A stretch of DNA of 64,000 bases from Paracoccaceae bacterium (GCA_016938875.1 JAFGTV010000008.1:372001-436000); one strand, 5' to 3'; counted from the first letter of the stretch, positions 49,266 to 61,218 are shown. A program made the numbers and translations. The notes: generated by a model from the letters alone, not told the origin.

Positions 49266-51328
49266 CCGACCCCAGCCCCCCCACCACGCCGATCCTGCCC
49301 GCGCGCAAGAGCCTGCTGGAACGGGTTTCCATCGTCTGGGTCATTCCCGCCGCGGCGCTGGCGATCGCACTGGGCGTGGCCTGGCACAGCTATTCCTCGC
49401 GCGGTCCGTTGCTGGAGTTGAGCTTTGAGAATGCCTCGGGGATTCGCGCGGGCGAGACCGAGTTGCGCTATCGCGACGTGACCGTCGGGCTGGTCGAGGG
49501 GGTCAGCTTTTCCGACGGGCTGGACCGGGTGCTGGTCTCGGTCCGGTTGGACAAGAAGGTCGCCCCCTATGTCGATGGCGACGCGACGTTCTGGGTGGTC
49601 CGCCCCCAGGTCAGCGCCCGTGGCGTCACCGGGTTGGACACGGTCCTGTCGGGTATTTTCATCCAGGGCATCTGGAACGACAAACCCGACGGTTTCATCG
49701 CCCGCCACAAGGGCGAAGAGGCCGCGCCGCTGAACCGCGACGGACGCCAGGGATTGCGCGTGCGGCTGCGCGCGGCACCCAATGCCGGGCTGACCGAAGA
49801 GGCCCCCATCGTCTTTCGCGGGATCGAGGTGGGCCGCATCGGCACCGCCGAACTGGCCGGCGACGGCACCAGCGTCGAGGCAGATGCCATCATCTTTGCC
49901 CCCCATGACAAAATGATCTCGTCGGCGACGCGGTTCTGGGACATCTCGGGCTTCAGCTTTTCCATCGGGCCGACCGGGGCCAAGGTCGATTTTTCGTCGC
50001 TGGCAGCACTGGTGTCGGGGGGGATCACCTTTCAAACCGTGGTCTCGGGCGGACAAGCGGTCGAGCCGGGCGCGCTCTTCGTGCTTTATCCCGACGAGGG
50101 CGCGGCGCGGGCCAGCCTCTTTGGCGATACCAATGCCGAGGCGTTGAACCTGACGGCAATCTTTCAGGACAATGTCGCGGGTCTGGCGGTCGATTCGGCG
50201 GTCGATCTGGGCGGGCTGCGCATCGGCCGGGTCAGCGCGCTGAACGGGATCGTGGACGAGGCGCGCTTTGGCGACCGCAGGGTGCGGCTGGCCGCGACCC
50301 TGGCGATTCAGCCCAGCAAGCTGGGGCTGGACCCGGACGCCGGCGCGCCAGAGGCCCTGGATTACCTCGATCGGCGGGTGCAGGAGGGGCTGCGCGCGCG
50401 GCTGGCCACGGCGTCGTTGCTGACCGGGGGGCTCAAGGTGGAACTGGTCGACACGCCGAACGCGACCGGCACCGGCATCAACCGCTCCGCAGAACCCAAT
50501 CCCGTGCTGCCCACCACCGAAAGCGATATCGCCGACGTATCCGCCAGCGCCGAGGGCGTGTTCGCCCGGATCAACGCCCTGCCCGTCGAGGAGGTGCTGG
50601 AAAGCGCCATCGCGATGATGGACAACATCAGCCGCCTGACCGGCAGCGACGACATCCGCGCCGTGCCCGGCGACGTGCGCGCGCTGTTGGGCCAGGCACA
50701 GGGCCTTGTCGGCTCGGACGAGATGCAGGCGCTGCCAGGGCGGATTTCCAGCGCCGTCGGCGAGATCGAGACGCTGGTCGCCCGGCTGGAGACAGAGGAT
50801 ACCATCGCGCGACTTTCCGGGGCGCTGGATACCGCGACGGCGGCTGCCCAATCGGTGGATGCCGCCGTGGCCGGGGTGCCCGATCTGGTGGCCCGGCTGC
50901 AAGGCGTCGCAGCCCAGGCCGAGGCCCTGCCGCTGGATGACTTGGCAAGCCGGCTGTCGAACCTGCTGGACAGCGCCGACCGGCTGATCGACACCGACGC
51001 CGCCCGCGCCCTGCCCGCCGACCTCAGCGGCGCGCTGGACGAACTGCGCCAGGTGCTGCGCCAGGCCCGCGAGGCCGGCTTGATCGACAATGCCAATGCC
51101 ACCATGGCCTCGGCCCGGTCGGCGGCGGACGATCTGCCCGCGCTGCTGCAACGCGCGCAAACCGTGCTGACCGAGGCCGCGCGCACGATCAGCGGCTATG
51201 ATGCCAATCAGGGCGTCGGCCGCGACCTGGAGGCGACGCTGCGCGAAGTGCGCCGCGCCGCCGAGGCCGTGGCCGCGCTGGCCCGCGCGGTGGAACGCAA
51301 CCCAAATTCGCTGCTTTTCGGAAGGTGA
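49262..51328 (+). CDS. pqiB: PqiB-like MCE/MlaD domain protein
   Basis: VWVIPAAALAIALGVAWHSY TM plus repeated MCE domains (LSFENASGIRAGETELRYRDVTVGLVEGV). Confidence 0.88.
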   Translation: MTDPSPPTTPILPARKSLLERVSIVWVIPAAALAIALGVAWHSYSSRGPLLELSFENASGIRAGETELRYRDVTVGLVEGVSFSDGLDRVLVSVRLDKKVAPYVDGDATFWVVRPQVSARGVTGLDTVLSGIFIQGIWNDKPDGFIARHKGEEAAPLNRDGRQGLRVRLRAAPNAGLTEEAPIVFRGIEVGRIGTAELAGDGTSVEADAIIFAPHDKMISSATRFWDISGFSFSIGPTGAKVDFSSLAALVSGGITFQTVVSGGQAVEPGALFVLYPDEGAARASLFGDTNAEALNLTAIFQDNVAGLAVDSAVDLGGLRIGRVSALNGIVDEARFGDRRVRLAATLAIQPSKLGLDPDAGAPEALDYLDRRVQEGLRARLATASLLTGGLKVELVDTPNATGTGINRSAEPNPVLPTTESDIADVSASAEGVFARINALPVEEVLESAIAMMDNISRLTGSDDIRAVPGDVRALLGQAQGLVGSDEMQALPGRISSAVGEIETLVARLETEDTIARLSGALDTATAAAQSVDAAVAGVPDLVARLQGVAAQAEALPLDDLASRLSNLLDSADRLIDTDAARALPADLSGALDELRQVLRQAREAGLIDNANATMASARSAADDLPALLQRAQTVLTEAARTISGYDANQGVGRDLEATLREVRRAAEAVAALARAVERNPNSLLFGR

Positions 51329-51329
51329 C

Positions 51330-51923
51330 ATGACCAAACGTCCCGCTATCCGCCCCCTTGGCCCCCTGATCCCGCTGGCCGCCGTCGCGCTGATCGCCGC
51401 GGGTTGTTCGGGGCCCGCCCCGCTGCGCTATGCGGTGCCGCCCGTGCCCACCAGCCCAGAGCGCGTGCGCACCGCCTATGCCAGCGTTCTGGTGCAGGAG
51501 GTGTCGCTGCCGCGCTATGCCGCCTCGGAGGAAATCTATCGCAGGGACGCCAGCGGCGCGCTCAGCTCTTCGCCCGCGATGCTGTGGGCCGACGATCCTG
51601 CCCGCGCCGTCACGTTCGATCTGGCCCGCGCGCTGGCCGATCTGACCCGCGTGCAGATCGCCGCGGAACCCTGGCCCTTTGCCGATCGCGCCCAGGCCAC
51701 GGTGCAGGTTCGCGTGGCCGATATGCTGGCCGACGACAGTGGCGCCTTTGTCATGACGGGGCAGTATTTCGTGGCCCCCGACGAGGGCGGGCGCAACAGG
51801 TCCGGCCAATTCACGCTGAGCGTGCCCTTTCCCCCCGAGGGCGGGCCGCAGGCGATCGCCACGGCGCGCAGCCAGGCGGTGGGTCAACTGGCCCAGCTGA
51901 TCGCGCGCCAGGGGCTGCGCTAG
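51330..51923 (+). CDS. PqiC-like ABC-type transport auxiliary lipoprotein
   Basis: Lipobox LIAAGC; RYAVPPVPTSPERVRTAYASVLVQEVSLPRYAASEEI. Confidence 0.82.
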   Translation: MTKRPAIRPLGPLIPLAAVALIAAGCSGPAPLRYAVPPVPTSPERVRTAYASVLVQEVSLPRYAASEEIYRRDASGALSSSPAMLWADDPARAVTFDLARALADLTRVQIAAEPWPFADRAQATVQVRVADMLADDSGAFVMTGQYFVAPDEGGRNRSGQFTLSVPFPPEGGPQAIATARSQAVGQLAQLIARQGLR

Positions 51924-51935
51924 GCGCGCATGCGC

Positions 51936-52256
51936 CTAGCCGACATGCAAAACGAACGTTCCCATCAGCGCGAAAAGCGCGCCGATCAGCAACACCAGCA
52001 GGCCATCGGCAGGGGCGGCGTCGTCATCCAGCATTTCGCGCGCGCAGATGCGCCGCCGCACATGGCGCATCCGCACAAAGGCAATCCCCACCACCAGCGC
52101 CCCGGCCAGCAGCATCGCCACCTCTGACCAGACCTGCACCGGGCGGGTGCCCAGCCGGGCCGAGGCCAGCCCAAAGCCCACGATGGCAATCGCGGTGCGC
52201 AGCCAGGCCAGGAAAGTGCGCTCGTTGGCGGAATGATCGGCGTAATTTGCAATCAT
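51936..52256 (-). CDS. DUF202/YidH-family membrane protein
   Basis: NERTFLAWLRTAIAIVGFGLASARLG. Confidence 0.9.
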   Translation of the reverse strand: MIANYADHSANERTFLAWLRTAIAIVGFGLASARLGTRPVQVWSEVAMLLAGALVVGIAFVRMRHVRRRICAREMLDDDAAPADGLLVLLIGALFALMGTFVLHVG

Positions 52257-52266
52257 CGGCAGGCTC

Positions 52267-54858
52267 CTACTTCATCAATCCCCGGACCCCGCCAGAGATC
52301 AGCACGTTCACCTCGTAAAGGATGCGCGGCACCGCCAGCCCCCCCGGACCGGCCAGGTAATTCGGGGTCCAGACCGGATCGAACTTCTGCTTGAAGCTGC
52401 GCAGCCCCTCGAAATTATAGAAATGCTCGCCATGCTGGTAAACGAACCCGCCGATGCGGTTCCACAGCGAGGCCAGTTGCCGGTTGTCGAGCCCGGCAAA
52501 CGGGGCCGCCCCCAGCGAGAACCAGTGATAGCCCTGCCCCGCGGCCCATAGCAGCAATTCGCCGAACAGCGCATCCATCGCAAAGCTCGGCCCGCCGGGG
52601 CGATAGCGCATCAGGTCCAGCGCCACCTCGTGCCGGTTCGCGCCCTTCATCAGGTTGGCAAAGGCCACGATTTCCGCAGTCTCGCCCCGGCGCAGCACGG
52701 CGATGTCGAAATTCGCGATATAGCCCTCTTCGAACGCGCCGAGGGCAAAGCTCTTTTCTTCGCCTTGCTTGAGTTGCAACCAGGCATCGGACACCGCGCG
52801 CAGTTCCTCCAGGATGCTGGGCACCTGGGCGCTGGGGATAATCTCGAACACGAACCCGTCGCGCGCGGCGCGGTTGCGGGCATGGCGGAAATCCTTTTTC
52901 GCCGAGCCGTCCAGCGTGAACCCATCCAGCGGCACCCGCGCCACCTCGCCGATCTTGAGGATCGACAGGCCCATATCCAGATAGGTCGGCAGGTATTTCG
53001 ACGACACCGCGTAAAACGCACAGCGCCGCCCCATCCGGTCGGCCTGTTCGCGCAATTGCCAGATCAATTGCTGGCCAGCCTGGGGATCGCCAACCGGATC
53101 GCCCTTGGCGATCAGCGACGTGCCGGTATCGGCATAGGCCACAAAGGCGCGCTGATCCGGGGCGATCAGGAACGCCTTGTCCCCCATCAGCGCGATCCCC
53201 GCCTCGCTGTCCTCGCTCTCGGCGACCAGGCGGCGGACCACGTCGGGGATCGGCTGGGCGGCCACCTTGCCGCCGCGGTTCATCACCACCGAGTTGAAGG
53301 TGATCACCGTCAGCACCACCGCCACCGCCAGGCTGGCGCGCAGGAACCGCGAGGCATCCCCATGCAACGCGAAATCCCACCACATCGAGCTGGTATAGCT
53401 GATATGGCTGTAGGCAAAGAGCCCGACCCAGAACACCGCCGCCATCAGCCCCAGAACACCCACCAGCCAAGGCCCGCTCAGGCGGAACACCGATCCCCCG
53501 CCGACCCGATAGAACGCCGGGCGAAACAGCCACAACAATCCCATCGTCGCCAGCATCGACAGCGCCTCGACCCAGTCCAGGCCTTTGGCCAACGAGGCCA
53601 CCAACCCGGCCCCCATCAACACGAGGGCCATCAACCAGGCCCTGCGCCGCCGGTGGTAAAGCCCCCGCGCGATCACCACCAGCAACAGCCCCGCGATGCT
53701 GCCTGCCAGGTGCGAGGCCTGGATAAAGGTCAGCGGCACCATCTCGCCCAACACCCCCAGCCGCGCGCCATCGGCCGGCAGGTTGCCCGACACCATCAAG
53801 ATCAGCCCCGCGATCAACGCGATGCCCGCCGCGATCGGCGGCACCAGCGGTTGCGCCAGCTTGTTCGCCCAGCCCGCCGCCGCCGTCACCTGGCCATGCC
53901 GTGGCACGCTCCAGGCCAGCGCCAGACCGACCACCGCGATCACGAACGGCAGCCCGAAATAGGCCACCCGGTACAGCAACAGCGCCGCCAGCACGTCCGA
54001 GCGCCCGGCCGCGCCCAGTCCGGCGATGATCGTGGCCTCGAACACGCCCAGCCCGCCGGGCGAATGGCTCAGCACACCCGCGGCGATGGCGCCCACGTAA
54101 ATCACGAAGAAATAGGGAAACCCCTGGACCAGATCATTGGGCAGCAGGACATAGAGCGTCAGCGCCGCCCCCAGCATGTCCACCACCGCCGCCCCCGTCA
54201 GCAGCGCCGCCAGCCCGGCCGAGGGCATCTGCACCCCCATGCCGCCGAACCCCAGCCGCCGCTGGCCCCGCGACAGCCAGGCGAACAGCACCGCCAACCC
54301 GGCCAACAGCGCGACCCCGATCCCCGTCTGCACGCCACGGTCCAGCGCGATGACCCCGCCCAGCCCCACGGGATGGCCCACCAGCAACACCCCCAGGATC
54401 ACGATCAACCCCAGCCAGAACGCAACCCAGGACGTGGCAAAGACCCCCGCGATCCGCCCCGCGTCCAGCCCGAACCCGCCATAGATCCGCAACCGGATCG
54501 CCGTGCCCGTCAGATAGGAAAACCCCATCACGTTCGAGACCGCATAGCTGCTGGCCCCGGCAAGCAGCGCGACCGGCGCAGGCACCTGTCCGCGCGCGGT
54601 GCTGTGCATCGCGATCAGGTCGTAACAGGCAATCCCGGCATAGCTGAGCGCGGTAAAGGCCACGGCCAGCGCCAACGCCCCCTTGGACGCCATGGCCAGG
54701 TCCGCCTTGACATCGGTCCAGCTGACATGGGCGGCCAGCGTATGCAGAACCACCAGGGAGATGCCCGCGATCAGCAGCGGAAAGACGATACGCACGACGG
54801 GATGGGCGATAACCCTGTTCAGGCGTCCCGGCGGAACCGGATCTTCGAGGCTGGTCAA
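52267..54858 (-). CDS. mprF: Lysylphosphatidylglycerol synthase/flippase MprF
   Basis: N-terminal multi-TM flippase and C-terminal DUF2156 domain (KGANRHEVALDLMRYRPGGPSFAMDALF..LGAAPFAGL). Confidence 0.92.
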   Translation of the reverse strand: MTSLEDPVPPGRLNRVIAHPVVRIVFPLLIAGISLVVLHTLAAHVSWTDVKADLAMASKGALALAVAFTALSYAGIACYDLIAMHSTARGQVPAPVALLAGASSYAVSNVMGFSYLTGTAIRLRIYGGFGLDAGRIAGVFATSWVAFWLGLIVILGVLLVGHPVGLGGVIALDRGVQTGIGVALLAGLAVLFAWLSRGQRRLGFGGMGVQMPSAGLAALLTGAAVVDMLGAALTLYVLLPNDLVQGFPYFFVIYVGAIAAGVLSHSPGGLGVFEATIIAGLGAAGRSDVLAALLLYRVAYFGLPFVIAVVGLALAWSVPRHGQVTAAAGWANKLAQPLVPPIAAGIALIAGLILMVSGNLPADGARLGVLGEMVPLTFIQASHLAGSIAGLLLVVIARGLYHRRRRAWLMALVLMGAGLVASLAKGLDWVEALSMLATMGLLWLFRPAFYRVGGGSVFRLSGPWLVGVLGLMAAVFWVGLFAYSHISYTSSMWWDFALHGDASRFLRASLAVAVVLTVITFNSVVMNRGGKVAAQPIPDVVRRLVAESEDSEAGIALMGDKAFLIAPDQRAFVAYADTGTSLIAKGDPVGDPQAGQQLIWQLREQADRMGRRCAFYAVSSKYLPTYLDMGLSILKIGEVARVPLDGFTLDGSAKKDFRHARNRAARDGFVFEIIPSAQVPSILEELRAVSDAWLQLKQGEEKSFALGAFEEGYIANFDIAVLRRGETAEIVAFANLMKGANRHEVALDLMRYRPGGPSFAMDALFGELLLWAAGQGYHWFSLGAAPFAGLDNRQLASLWNRIGGFVYQHGEHFYNFEGLRSFKQKFDPVWTPNYLAGPGGLAVPRILYEVNVLISGGVRGLMK

Positions 54859-55035
54859 TCGTCCGCTCCTGCTGAATTGCGTTGCGCCGACGCCATGGTG
54901 CGGACGATCCGCTCTCGGGGCCTTGCCCGAAAATCAGGCCGTCCCACCAGGGTCGCCGGAGCTTTGGCGCCCCTTCGATATAGGCCGCACACGCCAGACT
55001 GCCAAGCACGGAACGCCGCCGCGCGGGCATCGGTT

Positions 55036-55716
55036 TCAGGGCGTGGCGTCCGACACCGCGGTAACGGCCACCGGCGCCCGCTCTGCCCCGGCAGCACCGT
55101 TCAGAAACACCGCCACCGCGTGATCGACACGGGCGCGGACCTCTTCGGGGGCGGGCATGGCCTGGGCCCCCGACAGCAGCTTTTCGAACGGGCAGGGCAA
55201 CGCCATGTTGTGCAGCAAGGCCGCCGCGGCTGCGGGATCGGCCAAGGCGATCTCGCCGCGTGCCACCGCGCGCTCCAGCTCGGCCTGGATCAGGCGGCGG
55301 ATCGCGCGCGGCCCCTCCTCAAGGAAACTCTCGGCCATCGAGGGGTGGCGCGGGGCCTCGGCCACCACGGCGCGCAGCACCTCCAGCGGAACCTCGTCGG
55401 TGCACGCCCCCCGTTCGGGGGCCAAGAGCAGCCGCAGCCGGTCGGGCAGCGGCAAGGCCTGCTGGTCCAGGGCCAGCGGCGCGATGAATGTTTCGCGCAG
55501 GCGTCGGATCAGCGCCGAAAACAGCGCCTCGCGCCCGTCGAACACCGTGTAAACCGTGCGCTTGGACATCCCCGCGGCGCAGGCGACGGCCTGCATCGTG
55601 GCGCCCTGCACGCCCTGGGCCAGCAAAACCTGCTGGGCCGCGTCCAGAATCATTGTCTCGCGCGCGGCGAGATCCATTTGTGGCGGACGCCCCCGGCGGG
55701 GCCCGGTTTTGCCCAT
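55036..55716 (-). CDS. TetR/AcrR family regulator
   Basis: MILDAAQQVLLAQGVQGATMQAVACAAGMSKRTVYTVFDGREALFSAL HTH; divergent from the RND pump. Confidence 0.92.
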   Translation of the reverse strand: MGKTGPRRGRPPQMDLAARETMILDAAQQVLLAQGVQGATMQAVACAAGMSKRTVYTVFDGREALFSALIRRLRETFIAPLALDQQALPLPDRLRLLLAPERGACTDEVPLEVLRAVVAEAPRHPSMAESFLEEGPRAIRRLIQAELERAVARGEIALADPAAAAALLHNMALPCPFEKLLSGAQAMPAPEEVRARVDHAVAVFLNGAAGAERAPVAVTAVSDATP

Positions 55717-55779
55717 GTTCCTGGCACTCGCCTCAATAACAGGCCGCGGCGCGGCGCACCGAGGGATTTTATCTTGCGC

Positions 55780-55792
55780 GTTCAACGTGAAC
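55780..55792. promoter_or_regulatory. Candidate TetR operator
   Basis: GTTCA-ACG-TGAAC palindrome in the divergent TetR/RND intergenic region. Confidence 0.45.
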
Positions 55793-55872
55793 AGAATAAC
55801 GAAACGCACAGGTTTTATAAATCCGCGCGACAGCTTTTGCCAGCCCTTTCGCCTGCCACAGGAGAGCCGCCC

Positions 55873-57036
55873 ATGCCCCGCCTTACCCGGGCCCTCGCCC
55901 CCGTTTTGATGCTTGCGCTCAGCCTTGGCGCGCCTGCCGCCCAGGCCCAGGCCCCGGGCCAGGGCGGGGAACGTCCCCCGGCCGCCGTGACGGTCGTCAC
56001 GTTGCGCGCCCAGGACGTGACACTGACGGCCGTGCTGCCGGGCCGGGTCGTGGCCTCTGGCGTGGCCGAGGTGCGCCCCCAGGTCGCCGGCATCATCACC
56101 GAGCGGCTGTTCGAGGAAGGCGGCGAAGTGACGGTGGGCGACGCGCTGTATCAAATCGACCCGGCCACCTACCAGGCCCAGGTCGCCGCCGCCCGCGCCG
56201 CCGTCGCCCAGACCCGCGCCACCCTGAACGCCGCCCAGCGCGAGGCCCAGCGCGTTCAGACCCTGCTGGACCGCAAGGTGGTCAGCCAACAGAATGTCGA
56301 CGATGCCGTGTCCGCGCGCGATGCCGCCGCCGCCGGGCTGCAAGTGGCCCAGGCCCAGTTGCAAGCCGCCGAGATCGAGCTGGACCGCACCACGATCAAG
56401 GCCCCGCTGTCGGGCCGGGTCGGCCGGTCGCTGACCACCCGCGGCGCGCTGGTGACGGCGGGCCAGACCAGCCCGCTGGCCGTGATCCGGTCACTGGATC
56501 CGGTCTATGTCGATGTCACCATGTCGGCGGCCGAACTGGTGGCCTGGCGGCGCGGGCACATGGATGAGGCCCTCAAGGATGCAGACCGCACCGTCACCCT
56601 GCGCCTGCCCGATGGCGGTGGCTATGACCAGACCGGCCTGCTGACCGCGGCCGAGCCTTATGTCGACGAACAAACCGGCGTGGTCGTGTTGCGCATGGAA
56701 TTCAGCAATCCCGATCAGCTGCTGCTGCCGGGGATGTATGTGCAGGTCGATCTGCCCAAGGGGCTGGCCGAAAACGTGGTCCTTGCCCCGCAAGAGGCCG
56801 TCAGCCGTGACCGGCGCGGTCGCCCCACGGCGATGGTCGTCACCGCCCAGAACACCGTGGAAGAGCGCGTGCTGAACGTGCTGGCCGATCGCGGTAGCGA
56901 CTGGATCGTGACCGATGGGCTGGCCGATGGCGACCGCATCATCGTCGCCGGTCTGCAAAAGATCGCCCCCGGCGCGACCGTCACCCCGCAAGAGCGCGCG
57001 GCCCCCCAAGCCGCCGCCCCCGCCCCGCAGAACTGA
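55873..57036 (+). CDS. RND efflux periplasmic adaptor subunit
   Basis: Signal peptide; [53 protein letters not shown]. Confidence 0.94.
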   Translation: MPRLTRALAPVLMLALSLGAPAAQAQAPGQGGERPPAAVTVVTLRAQDVTLTAVLPGRVVASGVAEVRPQVAGIITERLFEEGGEVTVGDALYQIDPATYQAQVAAARAAVAQTRATLNAAQREAQRVQTLLDRKVVSQQNVDDAVSARDAAAAGLQVAQAQLQAAEIELDRTTIKAPLSGRVGRSLTTRGALVTAGQTSPLAVIRSLDPVYVDVTMSAAELVAWRRGHMDEALKDADRTVTLRLPDGGGYDQTGLLTAAEPYVDEQTGVVVLRMEFSNPDQLLLPGMYVQVDLPKGLAENVVLAPQEAVSRDRRGRPTAMVVTAQNTVEERVLNVLADRGSDWIVTDGLADGDRIIVAGLQKIAPGATVTPQERAAPQAAAPAPQN

Positions 57037-57055
57037 TCCCCCCAGGAGCGCCCCC

Positions 57056-60000
57056 ATGGCCCGTTTCTTTATCGACCGCCCGGTTTTCGCCTGGGTCATC
57101 TCGATCCTCATCATGGGCATTGGGCTCTTGTCGATCTTCACCCTGCCGGTGGCGCAATATCCGCAGATCGCCCCGCCCTCGGTCAGCGTCTCGGCCACCT
57201 ATCCCGGCGCCTCGGCGGAAACCGTGGCCAATACCGTCACCCAGATCATCGAACAGCAGATGACCGGGCTGGACGGGCTGCGCTATATCTCGTCGTCATC
57301 GACCGCGGCGGGGCAGGCCCAGATCACCCTGACCTTCGAGACCGGGACCGATCCCGACATCGCCCAGGTGCAGGTCCAGAACAAACTGGCCCAGGCCACG
57401 CCATTGCTGCCCGAAACGGTGCAGCGCCAGGGGGTTTCGGTGCGCAAATCCTCGGCCGGGTTCCTGATGGTCATCGGGTTGATCTCGACCGATGGCGCGT
57501 TGGAACAGGTGGATTTGTCCGACTATATGGTCACCAACCTGGTGGACGAATTTTCCCGCATCGAGGGCGTGGGCGAGGTGCAGGTGTTCGGTGCGCAATA
57601 TGCCATGCGCATCTGGCTGGACCCCTCGAAACTGGCCGCCTATGAATTGACACCCGGCGATGTGGTCGCCGCCGTCTCGGCCGAGAACGCACAGATCTCT
57701 GCGGGGTCGTTCGGCGCGCTGCCCGCCCCCGACGGCCAGCAACTGAACGCCACGATTACCGCCCAATCCCTGCTGTCCAGCCCCGAGGATTTCGAGCAGA
57801 TCGTGCTGCGCGCGGAAACCAACGGCGGCCTGGTGCTGCTCAAGGACGTGGCACGGGTCGAGATCGGCGCCGAGAACTATGCCACCATCGCGCGGTTCAA
57901 CCGCCAGCCCGCCGCGGGCATGGCGATCCGCCTTGCCCCCGGCGCCAACGCGCTGGACACCGCCACCATGGTCAAGCAGCGGATCGCGGAATTCGCCGAA
58001 TTCTTCCCCGAGGGGGTCGAATACGTCATCCCCTACGACACCACGCCCTTTGTCGAGATTTCGATCAAGGAGGTGGTCAAGACGCTCTTCGAGGCGATCG
58101 TGCTGGTGTTCCTGGTGATGCTGCTGTTCTTGCAGAACTTCCGCGCCACGCTGATCCCCACGCTGGCGGTGCCGATCGTCCTGTTGGGCAGTTTCGGGGT
58201 GTTGGCGGCGTTCGGATTTTCGATCAACACACTGACCATGCTGGCCATGGTGCTGGCGATCGGCCTGCTGGTGGATGACGCCATCGTCGTGGTCGAGAAC
58301 GTCGAACGCATCATGGAGGAAGAGGGCCTGTCCCCGCGCGAGGCGACGCGCAAATCCATGGGCCAGATCACCGGCGCCCTGATCGGCATCGCGCTGGTGC
58401 TGTCGGCGGTGTTCGTGCCGATGGCGTTTTTCGGCGGCTCGACCGGGGTGATCTATCAGCAATTCGCGGTCACCATCGTGTCGGCCATGGCGCTGTCGGT
58501 GCTGGTGGCGCTGACGCTGACCCCGGCGCTGTGTGCCTCGTTGTTGCGCGGGCGCGACGCGGTGCACACCCGGCGCGGCCCGTTCGGCTGGTTCAACATC
58601 GCGTTCGAGAAACTGACCTCGGGCTATGGCGGCACGGTCGGCTGGATCGTGCGCCGCCCCTTGCGCATAGGGGTGATCTACCTGCTGCTGGCCGCCACCA
58701 TGGGCTGGCTCTTTGTCAAGACGCCCACCGGCTTTCTGCCGGCCGAGGATCAGGGCATCCTGTTCACCCTGATCCAGGCCCCCACCGGCGCCACCGCCGA
58801 GCGCACGCTGGAGGTGGTCAAACAGGTCGAAAACCACTTCCTGGAAAACGAACCCGAGACCGTGAAATCCATGTTCGGCGTCGTCGGATTCAGCTTTGCC
58901 GGGCGTGGGCAGAACATGGGCCTGGCCTTTGTCCAGCTCAAGGATTGGGACGCGCGCAAGGCCCCCGGCCAAAGCGTTCAGGCGGTGGCCGGGCGGGCCT
59001 TTGGCGCGTTCAGCCAGATCCAGGATGCGATGGTGTTTCCCATCGTGCCCCCCTCGGTGATCGAGTTGGGCAACGTCTCGGGCTTTGACTTCTACCTGCA
59101 GGCCCGCAACGGCCAAAGCCACGAGGATCTGCTGGCCGCGCGCAACCAGTTGTTGGGGATGGCGGCGCAAAGCCCGCTGATCGGCTCGATCCGGCCCAAC
59201 GGGTTGCAGGACGCGGCACAGTTCAACCTGGATATCGACTGGCGCGCGGCGGGGGCGATGGGGCTGTCGGCCACGGATGTGGGCAACCTGTTGTCGATCG
59301 CATGGGCGGGCCGCTATGTGAACGATTTTGTCGACCGCGGCCGGATCAAGCGCGTCTATGTTCAGGGCGAGGGAGAGGCCCGCGCCACCCCCGCCGATAT
59401 CGAGCTGTGGCGCGTGCGCAATGCCTCGGGCGGGCTGGTGCCGTTTTCCAACTTTGCCACCGCCGCGTGGCAGTTCGGGCCGCAGGGGCTGAACCGCTAT
59501 AACGGTGTGCCTGCGGTCCAGTTGCAGGGCAGCCCCGCCGCTGGCGTCACCACCGGCGAGGCGATGTCCGAGATGGAGCGCCTGGCCGGGCAACTGCCGC
59601 CGGGATACGCGCTGGCCTGGACCGGGTTGTCGCTGGAGGAACGCGAATCCGGCAGCCAGGCGCCGCTGCTTTACGCGCTGTCGCTGGCCGCCGTGTTCCT
59701 GTGCCTGGCCGCGCTTTACGAAAGCTGGGCAATCCCGTTCGCGGTGATGCTGGCCATGCCGATCGGCGTGCTGGGCGCGTTGGCCGGGGCGTGGCTGGGC
59801 CATTTCGAGAACGGCGTGTTCTTTCAGGTGGCCCTGCTGACGGTGATCGGGTTGACCGGCAAGAACGCGATCCTGATCGTCGAATTCGCCCGCGACCGGC
59901 AAGAGGCGGGCGAGGATCTCTATACCGCCGTGCGCGAGGCCGCGCGGCAACGCTTTCGCCCGATCATCATGACCTCGATGGCGTTTTCGCTGGGCGTGCT

Positions 60001-60175
60001 GCCGCTGGTGCTGAGCACCGGGGCGGGCTCTGGTGGGCGCACGGCGATTGGGTCCGGTGTGCTGGGCGGCACGCTGTCGGCCACGGTGCTGGGGGTGCTG
60101 TTCGTGCCACTGTTTTATGTGGCGATCCGGCGGCTGGCTGGCGGTGGCAAGGCCCGCAAGGACGGCGCGTCCTAG
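57056..60175 (+). CDS. RND multidrug efflux permease (AcrB-type, HAE1)
   Basis: [57 protein letters not shown]; typical length. Confidence 0.96.
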   Translation: MARFFIDRPVFAWVISILIMGIGLLSIFTLPVAQYPQIAPPSVSVSATYPGASAETVANTVTQIIEQQMTGLDGLRYISSSSTAAGQAQITLTFETGTDPDIAQVQVQNKLAQATPLLPETVQRQGVSVRKSSAGFLMVIGLISTDGALEQVDLSDYMVTNLVDEFSRIEGVGEVQVFGAQYAMRIWLDPSKLAAYELTPGDVVAAVSAENAQISAGSFGALPAPDGQQLNATITAQSLLSSPEDFEQIVLRAETNGGLVLLKDVARVEIGAENYATIARFNRQPAAGMAIRLAPGANALDTATMVKQRIAEFAEFFPEGVEYVIPYDTTPFVEISIKEVVKTLFEAIVLVFLVMLLFLQNFRATLIPTLAVPIVLLGSFGVLAAFGFSINTLTMLAMVLAIGLLVDDAIVVVENVERIMEEEGLSPREATRKSMGQITGALIGIALVLSAVFVPMAFFGGSTGVIYQQFAVTIVSAMALSVLVALTLTPALCASLLRGRDAVHTRRGPFGWFNIAFEKLTSGYGGTVGWIVRRPLRIGVIYLLLAATMGWLFVKTPTGFLPAEDQGILFTLIQAPTGATAERTLEVVKQVENHFLENEPETVKSMFGVVGFSFAGRGQNMGLAFVQLKDWDARKAPGQSVQAVAGRAFGAFSQIQDAMVFPIVPPSVIELGNVSGFDFYLQARNGQSHEDLLAARNQLLGMAAQSPLIGSIRPNGLQDAAQFNLDIDWRAAGAMGLSATDVGNLLSIAWAGRYVNDFVDRGRIKRVYVQGEGEARATPADIELWRVRNASGGLVPFSNFATAAWQFGPQGLNRYNGVPAVQLQGSPAAGVTTGEAMSEMERLAGQLPPGYALAWTGLSLEERESGSQAPLLYALSLAAVFLCLAALYESWAIPFAVMLAMPIGVLGALAGAWLGHFENGVFFQVALLTVIGLTGKNAILIVEFARDRQEAGEDLYTAVREAARQRFRPIIMTSMAFSLGVLPLVLSTGAGSGGRTAIGSGVLGGTLSATVLGVLFVPLFYVAIRRLAGGGKARKDGAS

Positions 60176-61218
60176 GCCCCGGCGGCGGGCAGAACCGGCG
60201 GGTTGACGGCCAAAAGGCGGTCGCTGACCAGCGTGGCGCGCGCCCGGCCGCGGCGTTTGGATTCGTAAAGCGCGACATCGGCCTCTTGCAACAGGCGGTC
60301 GGGGTCGGGCGGATCGTGGCGGGTGGACAGGGTGATGCCGATGCTGGCCGAGATCCGGCAGGGCACGTCCCCGACCAGGATCGGCCGTTCCAGCCGCGTG
60401 ATCAGGCGGCGCGCGATCTGGCGCAGTTGGGCGGGATCCACCATCTCGTCGAACACGATCACGAATTCATCCCCCCCGATGCGCGCCACCAGATCGCGCC
60501 CGCGACTTTGCGAGCGGAGCACCACCGCCACCTGGCGCAGAACCGCGTCGCCGGCGGCATGTCCGTGGGTGTCGTTCACCGCCTTGAAGTGGTCGAGGTC
60601 CACATGCATCAGCGCGAACGGGCTGCGGTCGCGCACCATCCGCGCCAGGGTTGCATCCAGCCCGCGCCGGTTGGCCAACCCGGTCAGGGTATCGGTCGCC
60701 GCCTCTGCCTCGGCCGAGGCGCGCGCGCCGTTCAGCCGCAGCGCCAGGCGTTTCAACTCATCCGCGACGGCGGCCTTGGCCTCAGTCAGGTACAGCAGTT
60801 CCACCGCAAGGTCGGTGGGGGCAAAGTCGCGCAGGGTCAGGTCGAACCGCCCCACCGCCTCGATCAGGGAAATGCCCAGCGACAGGTCCACCAACGCCCC
60901 CGCCCCCTCGGGCAGGGCGACCACCACCCCCTTGAGCGGCAGATCGGGCACGCCGGTCAGCACCAGTTTCAGCGACGCCCCCTCAAGCTGTAGCAGCGCG
61001 CCAAGATCGGGCGCGGGATGCGGGCGGCGCAGGGTCATCACCGCGCCAAAGGGCAGGCCCTGCACCGCGCCCCCGGCCAGCCGCGTCAGGGTCGGCCCGG
61101 CATGGCGCACCCGTCCATCGGGCCCCAGCCACAGATGCATCGGCATCAGCCGGTCCAGTGCCGCACCGCCCAGGCCGATCGCCGCTGTGCCGGGCCCGCT
61201 ATCGGGGATCGGGATCAT
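60172..61218 (-). CDS. HNOBA-like plus GGDEF diguanylate cyclase
   Basis: N-terminal HNOBA-like region ([21 protein letters not shown]), then [19 protein letters not shown] and [14 protein letters not shown]. Confidence 0.88.
   Translation of the reverse strand: MIPIPDSGPGTAAIGLGGAALDRLMPMHLWLGPDGRVRHAGPTLTRLAGGAVQGLPFGAVMTLRRPHPAPDLGALLQLEGASLKLVLTGVPDLPLKGVVVALPEGAGALVDLSLGISLIEAVGRFDLTLRDFAPTDLAVELLYLTEAKAAVADELKRLALRLNGARASAEAEAATDTLTGLANRRGLDATLARMVRDRSPFALMHVDLDHFKAVNDTHGHAAGDAVLRQVAVVLRSQSRGRDLVARIGGDEFVIVFDEMVDPAQLRQIARRLITRLERPILVGDVPCRISASIGITLSTRHDPPDPDRLLQEADVALYESKRRGRARATLVSDRLLAVNPPVLPAAGA

Noticed and set aside
52630-57036. 1468-aa plus-strand ORF
   Set aside because: Most of it is antisense to mprF and TetR; only the RND adaptor part from 55873 is supported
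57296-59950. 884-aa minus-strand ORF
   Set aside because: Antisense to the RND permease; His/Gln/Arg-rich shadow ORF composition
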